The position numbers were made by a program, and so were the translations under genes. Positions 55,250-60,218 of a stretch of 60,218 bases of DNA are shown one piece after another (within the stretch, counting starts at the first letter, position 1; every line of letters starts with the position of its first letter). Under the pieces are notes generated by a model, which was given only the letters and a program-made list of their open reading frames with translations, was not told the DNA's origin and ran no database searches. This DNA is from Sciscionella sediminilitoris (GTDB lineage: Bacteria; Actinomycetota; Actinomycetes; Mycobacteriales; Pseudonocardiaceae): positions 1 to 60,218 of the forward strand of contig NZ_JALM01000025.1 in assembly GCF_000737195.2 (NCBI RefSeq), given 5' to 3'.

Positions 55250-55390
55250 GCCCTGCGCTCGCCGATCTGCCGTTCGCGAAAGTGGTGCAGCGCTCGAGCC
55301 TTTTGGGTTCGAATTTCGGTATCCGAATGGTCGAGTGGTGATTGCTCGGCAAACGCTGAACAAATCGGTGGCCGCCCGTGGCGCGGCCTG
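55246..55390 (+). pseudogene. hicA-like toxin remnant, frameshifted
   Basis: From GTG 55246 the frame reads SPALADLPFAKVVQR, the start of a HicA-like protein, and then hits a stop after 31 codons. Shifting frame near 55292 restores LEPFGFEFRYPNGRVVIARQ, which aligns with the HicA double-stranded RNA-binding fold, though the usual GSH-like active-site His is not seen. This is a decayed toxin. It runs into the methyltransferase coding region without its own stop in the restored frame. Confidence 0.6.
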
Positions 55391-55403
55391 GCAGGGTTCG
55401 CGC

Positions 55404-56210
55404 ATGGATGCCTCGATACTGCGCCACTACGCCGAGATCAGTGAGGTAGGCAGGCTGGACAGCCCGCACGGACAGGTGGAGTTCCTGCGCACCAAGGACA
55501 TTCTGGCGCGGCAGCTGCCCGCGAGCCCGGCGCGGATCCTCGATCTCGGCGGCGGCCCCGGCCGGTACGCGCACTGGCTCACCGAGCTCGGTCATCGGGT
55601 GACCCTCGTGGACGCGGCCGAGAAGCACGTGACGCAGGCGCGCGAGGCCGGGCTGGACGCCGAACTCGGGGACGCGCGGGAACTGCGGTTCGCCGAGGGG
55701 AGCTTCGACGCGGTGCTGATGCTCGGCCCGCTCTACCACCTGCCCGAACGCGCGGAGCGGATCACGGCCTGGCATGAAGCGGCCCGGGTGAGCCGTGGCT
55801 GCGTCGCCGTCGCCGGGATCAGCCGGTTCGCCTCGCTGCACGACGGTATGCGCCTCGGGCTCGACGCGGATCCGGCTTTTCGCTCGCTCATCGACGGTGA
55901 CCTCGAAGGCACCGGGCACCGCCCGCCCGAGGACGCTCCGCAGGACTGGTTCACCACCGCCTACTTCCACCACCCGGAAGAGCTCGCCGCCGAGGCACGC
56001 GAGGCCGGACTCACCGATCCGGTCACCTATGCCGTGGAAGGCGCGAGCTGGCTGTTCGGGGACGAAGTGCTCGCCGAACGCCTCGCCGATCCCGGATCCG
56101 CCCGGCGGCTGCTCGAGAGCCTGCGGCGAGTGGAGACCGAACCGGCCCTGCTCGGCGCGAGCGCGCACCTGCTGACGGTGGCCTATCCGAGCGGGCAGTC
56201 GCCGCAGTAG
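55404..56210 (+). CDS. Class I SAM-dependent methyltransferase
   Basis: A 268-residue methyltransferase with motif I ILDLGGGPGRYAHWLTELGH near residue 47, the acidic VTLVDAAE and LMLGPLYHL, where motif IV stands. The acceptor is unknown. The start at 55404 is the first ATG and avoids the hicA remnant. Its last ten residues, VAYPSGQSPQ, are encoded by the left 39-bp repeat, so the present C-terminus may come from the integration event or from an ancestral overlap with the FhuF-like gene. Confidence 0.87.
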   Translation: MDASILRHYAEISEVGRLDSPHGQVEFLRTKDILARQLPASPARILDLGGGPGRYAHWLTELGHRVTLVDAAEKHVTQAREAGLDAELGDARELRFAEGSFDAVLMLGPLYHLPERAERITAWHEAARVSRGCVAVAGISRFASLHDGMRLGLDADPAFRSLIDGDLEGTGHRPPEDAPQDWFTTAYFHHPEELAAEAREAGLTDPVTYAVEGASWLFGDEVLAERLADPGSARRLLESLRRVETEPALLGASAHLLTVAYPSGQSPQ

Positions 56211-56216
56211 CCGCCG
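56178..56216 (+). repeat. 39-bp direct repeat, left copy
   Basis: Begins GTGGCCTATCCGAGCGG and ends CAGTAGCCGCCG. It is identical to 57490-57528 in all 39 positions, then differs at one base and matches another five. It encodes the last codons of the methyltransferase on the plus strand. Likely attachment or target-site duplication of the islet between the copies. Confidence 0.85.
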
Positions 56217-56243
56217 ACCGGTGTCACATTGCCAATGCGACAT

Positions 56244-56275
56244 CCGTCAATATCTGGTTATCTAGACATTGACGG
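56244..56275 (+). promoter_or_regulatory. Inverted repeat upstream of the DUF3800 gene
   Basis: CCGTCAAT and ATTGACGG (56244-56251, 56268-56275) form a perfect 8-bp inverted repeat 16 bases apart, 21 bases before the DUF3800 start. The sequence is AT-rich relative to its surroundings and could be an operator or promoter element. Confidence 0.4.
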
Positions 56276-56296
56276 AGATGCTGGGGGTGTGATGGA

Positions 56297-56875
56297 TTGT
56301 GCGTTGCTTATCTTGATGAGAGCGAACCGTCACTTATTGGTCCCGTCTATGTCGTCGCTGCGGCCGTTCTTGATGAGGACGATCGAGAATCGGTCAGCGC
56401 GAGCTTGCGGAACCTGAGTCGCCCCGGGCGCAGCAAGCTTCACTGGTACGAGGAGCGGTACGTTCGGGAGCGGCAGCGGATTGTCGAGGCGATTGCGCGA
56501 TATCCGGTGCGCTATCACGCGGTGGTGCGCACCTGTGCCGAAACCGAAACCGCAGAGCGGCGCCGCAGGAAGTCTCTGATGGCCTTACTGGCCGATCTCG
56601 ATGAACTCGACGTGCGGCATGTCGTACTCGAGGCTCGGGAATCAAAGCAGAACAAGCGCGAGCGGATGTGGCTCAACAGCTTGCGCTCGCAAGGTGTGGG
56701 TGGTTCCGCTGCTTGGTTCGATCATGTAGCTGGAGCGAAAGAGCCGCTTCTGTGGTTGCCGGATGTGATTGCGGGCGTCGTCGGCGCGGGGCTGCGTGGT
56801 GAGACCAGGTATGGCGAACGACTCCGTGACGTGCTGACCGTGCGATCGGTTGCGGCAGGGTGTACCGATCGGTAG
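56297..56875 (+). CDS. DUF3800 protein
   Basis: A 192-residue protein. N-terminal VAYLDES and KLHWYEERY, then VLEARESKQNKRER match DUF3800, an RNase H-like fold with acidic active-site residues common on mobile elements and defence islands; function is not established. The TTG start is preceded by GGGGG; ATG at 56292 is in another frame. A shorter form than usual. Base composition is lower in GC than the neighbours, which fits acquisition by transfer. Confidence 0.75.
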   Translation: MCVAYLDESEPSLIGPVYVVAAAVLDEDDRESVSASLRNLSRPGRSKLHWYEERYVRERQRIVEAIARYPVRYHAVVRTCAETETAERRRRKSLMALLADLDELDVRHVVLEARESKQNKRERMWLNSLRSQGVGGSAAWFDHVAGAKEPLLWLPDVIAGVVGAGLRGETRYGERLRDVLTVRSVAAGCTDR

Positions 56876-57037
56876 TCTAGATACGTAGCCGCCATCCTGC
56901 GGGATGGAGTGGAAGTGAGGCCGGGAAGTTCCTGCGTGTTCGTGGGGTCCCGGCTTCGCGCGTTTCTGGCCAACGTTGTTGCCTGTTGAGTTCGCGTTGT
57001 TACCAGCGATGGGCTGGTCAGTGCCGTAGGTGGGGGT

Positions 57038-57250
57038 ATGAGCAGCGCCCGCGAGGAACTGGAGCGCTTGGTCAACGAGATTCCGGACGACCAGGTGCCA
57101 GTTGTGCTTGCCGATGTTCGTCGGCACCTTCGGTCGGTGCACGACAGGCCGTGGCCGCCGAAATTTTTCGGCATCGCGTCCGGTGATGGCACTGCGGTGG
57201 GCGCCCGTGCCGATGGACTGCTTGCCGAGGGCTTCGGCCAGTACAAGTGA
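57038..57250 (+). CDS. VapB-like antitoxin
   Basis: A 70-residue protein: SAREELERLVNEIPDDQVPV and VVLADVRRHLRSV, then a PWPPKFFGIASGDG segment, as in small actinobacterial antitoxins paired with PIN toxins. Its stop overlaps the GTG of the vapC remnant by 4 bp, confirming a toxin-antitoxin operon. It appears intact while the toxin is broken, so it may be a solitary relic. Confidence 0.7.
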   Translation: MSSAREELERLVNEIPDDQVPVVLADVRRHLRSVHDRPWPPKFFGIASGDGTAVGARADGLLAEGFGQYK

Positions 57251-57489
57251 TCGTCATTGATACCGGCCCGCGGGCCGCAGCGGCATTCCATCGGGAACCT
57301 GACTATCGACGGTGCGCAGACCTCTTCACCGGCCTGCATCTGGCCAATCGGGAGATGGTCGTGCCCGCTTGCGGTCACTCGCTGACGGAACTTTTCAAGT
57401 CGCGGACCTGTCCTTCGCTGATTACGAGCGAACGGCGGAACTGGTCGAGCAGTATGGAGACCTGCCGCTTGGCACCACTGCTTCCGTAA
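57247..57489 (+). pseudogene. VapC-like PIN toxin remnant
   Basis: From GTG 57247 the sequence IVIDTGPRAAAAFHREPDYR and LFTGLHLANREMVVPA is a PIN-domain N-terminus with its first Asp. The central helices are missing. In another frame, SLADGTFQVADLSFADYERT and LVEQYGDLPLGTTAS continue the PIN fold, without the Asp usually found in GTTDAS. The coding sequence ends exactly at the 39-bp repeat. At least an internal deletion, a frameshift and a lost C-terminus are needed, so it is inactive. Confidence 0.68.
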
Positions 57490-57528
57490 GTGGCCTATCC
57501 GAGCGGGCAGTCGCCGCAGTAGCCGCCG
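57490..57528 (+). repeat. 39-bp direct repeat, right copy
   Basis: Identical to 56178-56216. On the minus strand it encodes the last residues of the FhuF-like protein, including CGDC of its Fe-S cluster site and the stop codon, so this copy keeps that gene intact. Confidence 0.85.
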
Positions 57529-58109
57529 CCCGGTACCCGATAGAACAGGCAGCAGGAACGGCGCCGGAACCCCAGTCGCTCGTCGAGTTCCCCGGCACCG
57601 AGCCCGTCGAGCAGTTCCCGCACGAGCGGCCAGGGGGCCTCGGCTCCGAGTACCCGCGCGGCACCGACCAGGGACGAGGCGAGGTTGCCCCACAGGATCG
57701 GCTCGGCGAGTTTGACCGCGGACCGCACGCTGTGCAGCAGCGGCACCAAATGGGTGTCGAGCACGGTGCGCATGCCATCCGCGGAAGCGGGCAGCCAGGC
57801 AGGCTGGAACGTGGACAGTCGCACGGGCTCAGCGGTGTTCCACCAGGTGTGTTCGGGGTCGAACAGCGGGAGCTCGCCGTGTGCGCAGCCGCCGAGGGGC
57901 GGGGACACGAGGTAGGCGCAGCAGGCGAGGTGCCAGGTGCCGGCGGCGACCCGGTCGGGGACACCCCCCAGGGCCGCGCCGGTCTGCTCGATGTTCGCGC
58001 GCACGAGCTCGGGACAGCGGTAGAGCTCGGCCAGCCGCGGCCCGGAACCCGTACCGATTCGCACGGTGAAGTAGGGGCCGTAGCCCGTGAGGTCGGCGAG
58101 CTCGGTCAT
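57495..58109 (-). CDS. FhuF-like (2Fe-2S) protein
   Basis: A 204-residue protein resembling ferric iron reductase FhuF. The C-terminal CC near residue 188 and CGDC eight residues before the end supply the four cluster cysteines in the pattern CC-x10-C-x2-C. It would reduce ferric siderophores in the cytoplasm. The start ATG overlaps the stop of the upstream kinase gene by 4 bp. Its final codons and stop lie inside the right 39-bp repeat, so the islet's insertion left it functional. Confidence 0.85.
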   Translation of the reverse strand: MTELADLTGYGPYFTVRIGTGSGPRLAELYRCPELVRANIEQTGAALGGVPDRVAAGTWHLACCAYLVSPPLGGCAHGELPLFDPEHTWWNTAEPVRLSTFQPAWLPASADGMRTVLDTHLVPLLHSVRSAVKLAEPILWGNLASSLVGAARVLGAEAPWPLVRELLDGLGAGELDERLGFRRRSCCLFYRVPGGGYCGDCPLG

Positions 58110-58891
58110 GCCAGCAGCCTCGCCTTCGCCCGCGCGGCGGTCTCGGTGCCCGGCCGCAGTACCTGTTGCCACATCGCACCGTGCAAGGCACGCAGTTCCG
58201 CACAGTGCTCGACAGGGGCGCCACGCTGGAGTGGAGCAACAGGCACCGCACCGAGCGCGGCCACCGCGTGATCCCATTCGATCGGTCCGTGCCAGGTGTC
58301 CTCGAAATCCGTCCACACCAGCCCCTGCACGGTGACCAGGGCGTTTCCCGAATGAGCGTCTCCGTGCAACGGCTGGGCGGGCAGTTCGGCGAGCAATCCC
58401 GCGAACCTCTCGATCTTCGTGTCGATGATCACGCGCTCCGGATCGCTCCAGTCCAGGCGTTCGAGGCCGAGTCGCAGGTCAGCGAGCGGGCCGAGTCCTG
58501 TGAGGTCGCCCTCGTAGCCGGAAAGCGCCGCGTGCATGGCCGCGAGACCGGTTCGTATCTCCCCCGGATCGGGGGTGCCGTCAACCACCCGGTGGAAAGT
58601 CCAGAAGGTGCAGCTTCGTCCCCCGATACGGTGCGGCCCCGGCGGCAGCTCGGCGCTCGGTGCGACGACCGGAATACCCCGTTCGTGCAGGAATCCGGCC
58701 AGCTCCAGATCGATGCTCAGATGGCGCTCGGTGTCCCGGCGCAGGGCGCGGACCAGGCCGGGCAGGCGTGCGACGACCGGGGCGGGCGGCAGGTGCACGA
58801 GCAGGTTGGCCCGGTCGCGGAGTACCCGCGGCTCGGTGCAGCGCACTCCGTACCCCTCGGCGAACTCGACGAGGGCGGCCAGCTCGGTCAT
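58106..58891 (-). CDS. Aminoglycoside-phosphotransferase-fold kinase
   Basis: A 261-residue APH/choline kinase-like enzyme. The catalytic loop [11 protein letters not shown] is near residue 165 and the metal-binding Asp in [11 protein letters not shown] near 182. Members phosphorylate aminoglycosides, choline or sugars; this divergent one cannot be assigned to a substrate and should not be called a resistance gene. It is translationally coupled to the FhuF-like gene. Confidence 0.82.
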   Translation of the reverse strand: MTELAALVEFAEGYGVRCTEPRVLRDRANLLVHLPPAPVVARLPGLVRALRRDTERHLSIDLELAGFLHERGIPVVAPSAELPPGPHRIGGRSCTFWTFHRVVDGTPDPGEIRTGLAAMHAALSGYEGDLTGLGPLADLRLGLERLDWSDPERVIIDTKIERFAGLLAELPAQPLHGDAHSGNALVTVQGLVWTDFEDTWHGPIEWDHAVAALGAVPVAPLQRGAPVEHCAELRALHGAMWQQVLRPGTETAARAKARLLA

Positions 58892-58958
58892 GCGAGGATC
58901 ATCCCAGCAAGATCACTTGGGTTGCCGTTTCCGTCGGATACGCAGGGGGATACCATCG

Positions 58959-58988
58959 CCTGTGTGCCGGTCAACCCTGTGTGCCGGT
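58959..58988 (+). repeat. Tandem 13-bp repeat upstream of ctaD
   Basis: CCTGTGTGCCGGT occurs at 58959-58971 and 58976-58988, a period of 17 bases, in the 128-bp gap between the divergent kinase and ctaD genes. It may be a regulator site for the oxidase gene. Confidence 0.5.
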
Positions 58989-59019
58989 ACGGGAACCACG
59001 CAGTGTGCAGGAGGCAGTT

Positions 59020-60218
59020 GTGACGGCGGTAGCTCCGAAGCCGATCGCTACCCGCGCGTATCACGCGCATACCCCGGCGAAGGGCTCGTATCTGCTTTCG
59101 ATGCTCCGCACGACGGACCCCAAGCAGCTCGGCGTCATGTACATGGTGACCGCGTTCGGGTTCTTCCTCGTCGGCGGCATCATGGCGCTTCTCATGCGCA
59201 CCGAGCTGGCCCGGCCGGGCCTGCAGTTCCTGTCCCAGGAGCAGTACAACCAGCTGTTCACCATGCACGGCACGATCATGCTGCTGCTGTACGCGACTCC
59301 GATCGTGTTCGGCTTCGCGAACTTCGTGCTCCCGCTGCAGATCGGTGCGCCCGATGTGGCGTTCCCCCGGCTGAACGCCTTCTCCTACTGGCTGTTCCTG
59401 TTCGGTGGGCTGATCGTGCTCTCCGGCTTCCTCACCCCGGGCGGCGCCGCCGACTTCGGCTGGTTCGCCTACACCCCGCTCTCCGACGCGATCCACTCGC
59501 CGGGGCTGGGCGGAAACCTCTGGGTGGCCGGTCTGGTCGTCTCGGGTCTGGGCACCATCCTCGGCGCGGTGAACATGACCACCACGGTCATCACGCTGCG
59601 CGCGCCGGGTATGACGATGTTCCGGATGCCGATCTTCACCTGGAACATCCTGGTGACCTCGATCCTGATCCTGCTCGCCTTCCCGATCCTGACCGCGGCG
59701 CTGATGGGCCTGATGGCCGACAGGGTGCTCGGGGCGCACGCCTTCGATCCGGCCAACGGCGGGGTCATCCTCTGGCAGCACCTGTTCTGGTTCTTCGGGC
59801 ACCCCGAGGTGTACATCGTCGCGCTGCCGTTCTTCGGGATCGTCTCCGAGATCTTCCCGGTGTTCTCCCGAAAACCGCTGTACGGATACCGCGGCCTCGT
59901 ATACGCCACGCTCGGTATCGCCGCGCTTTCGGTGAGTGTCTGGGCGCACCACATGTACGCGACCGGTGCGGTGCTGCTGCCGTTCTTCTCGTTCATGACC
60001 TTCCTGATCGCGGTGCCCACCGGGGTGAAGTTCTTCAACTGGATCGGCACCATCTGGAAGGGGCAGCTGACCTTCGAGACACCGATGTTGTTCTCGATGG
60101 GCTTCCTCGTCACCTTCCTGTTCGGTGGTCTGACCGGCATCCTGCTGGCCGCGCCCGCGATCGACTTCCATGTCTCGGACACGTACTTCGTGGTCGCCCA
60201 CTTCCACTACGTGCTGTT
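59020..60218 (+). CDS. ctaD: Cytochrome c oxidase subunit I, 3' end cut by the window
   Basis: The first 399 codons of the aa3 oxidase catalytic subunit. Heme a ligand His near residue 83 ([10 protein letters not shown]), CuB His and cross-linked Tyr in FFGHPEVYI (261-265), two CuB His in WAHHMY (310-311), and heme ligands HFH (394-396) are all present. Starts GTG, with AGGAGG 5 bases upstream. About 10 membrane helices are seen. It reduces oxygen and pumps protons in the respiratory supercomplex. Confidence 0.97.
   Translation, partial: MTAVAPKPIATRAYHAHTPAKGSYLLSMLRTTDPKQLGVMYMVTAFGFFLVGGIMALLMRTELARPGLQFLSQEQYNQLFTMHGTIMLLLYATPIVFGFANFVLPLQIGAPDVAFPRLNAFSYWLFLFGGLIVLSGFLTPGGAADFGWFAYTPLSDAIHSPGLGGNLWVAGLVVSGLGTILGAVNMTTTVITLRAPGMTMFRMPIFTWNILVTSILILLAFPILTAALMGLMADRVLGAHAFDPANGGVILWQHLFWFFGHPEVYIVALPFFGIVSEIFPVFSRKPLYGYRGLVYATLGIAALSVSVWAHHMYATGAVLLPFFSFMTFLIAVPTGVKFFNWIGTIWKGQLTFETPMLFSMGFLVTFLFGGLTGILLAAPAIDFHVSDTYFVVAHFHYVL

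Larger units (their letters stand above)
56217..57489 (+). mobile_element. 1.27-kb islet between 39-bp direct repeats
   Basis: The segment between the repeats is visibly poorer in GC than flanking genes (stretches near 56230-56340 are about half A+T). It carries a DUF3800 gene, a vapB-like antitoxin and a vapC remnant cut at the right repeat. No integrase or transposase is present, so it may be a decayed or non-autonomous element. The 163 bases between the DUF3800 and vapB-like genes contain only a CCATCC/GGATGG hairpin. Confidence 0.6.

Noticed and set aside
58106-58891. Aminoglycoside resistance gene
   Set aside because: Only the kinase fold is supported; no known resistance enzyme is recognisable.

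Overview
The window is about 60 kb of very GC-rich chromosome from an actinomycete. GTG and TTG starts, leaderless promoters, the order folC-DUF4233-ndk, radical SAM-DUF2344-rne-rplU-rpmA-obg-proB, the ilvBNC-serA-leuB-cimA cluster, an actinobacterial HelD and an actinobacterial ctaD all fit. The gene order most resembles the Pseudonocardiales, but genus and species cannot be fixed from this sequence alone. It is mainly core chromosome with one small decayed accessory islet near the right end. No rRNA or tRNA gene, CRISPR array, prophage or complete insertion sequence was found.

Layout. 1-5.1 kb: a TetR repressor divergent from a HelD-type RNA-polymerase-associated helicase, then a TIGR00027 methyltransferase, a RibD-like reductase, a small membrane protein and pterin carbinolamine dehydratase. 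5.1-10.3 kb: an envelope module with a LolA/RseB-like secreted protein and an ABC-2 exporter, divergent from a response regulator and histidine kinase. CTCAGT direct repeats in the divergent gap look like the regulator's binding site. 10.3-20.2 kb: Nudix, secreted GDSL esterase, folC, DUF4233, a Cys-rich membrane protein, ndk, two tandem GNATs, an amino-acid permease facing a double-AsnC regulator, an SDR, and a DUF6153-DUF305 pair. 20.2-29.7 kb: radical SAM, DUF2344, RNase E/G, L21, L27, Obg and glutamate 5-kinase, including a multi-hairpin rplU leader and an 18-nt tandem repeat. 29.7-34.7 kb: an SDR/Rrf2 redox pair, a RecQ helicase carrying a phosphoribosyltransferase-like tail, and an orphan cytochrome P450.

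34.7-46.6 kb is the branched-chain amino acid region: ilvD on the minus strand, then ilvB-ilvN-ilvC, serA, leuB, cimA and a FAH-family hydrolase. Two transcription attenuators are readable base by base. The one before ilvB has a 15-codon leader peptide with Ile-Leu-Val-Leu. The one before cimA has a 17-codon leader peptide with three Ile codons, an 11-bp pause hairpin and a perfect UUCG-loop terminator. CimA, LeuB, IlvBN, IlvC and IlvD together would give a threonine-independent route to isoleucine, with flux sensed at two points.

46.6-60.2 kb: Tex, a 200-bp foldback element, a TetR regulator with two tandem GT39-type membrane glycosyltransferases (the second broken by one extra C), an SDR, an ankyrin protein, a metallo-beta-lactamase-fold hydrolase, and hicB with a broken hicA. 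Next come a methyltransferase, a 1.27-kb lower-GC islet between two perfect 39-bp direct repeats (DUF3800 protein, vapB-like antitoxin, vapC remnant), a FhuF-like Fe-S protein, an aminoglycoside-phosphotransferase-fold kinase and the first 399 codons of ctaD. The repeats are the shared 3' end of the methyltransferase and FhuF-like genes, so the islet appears to have entered a gene end and duplicated it.
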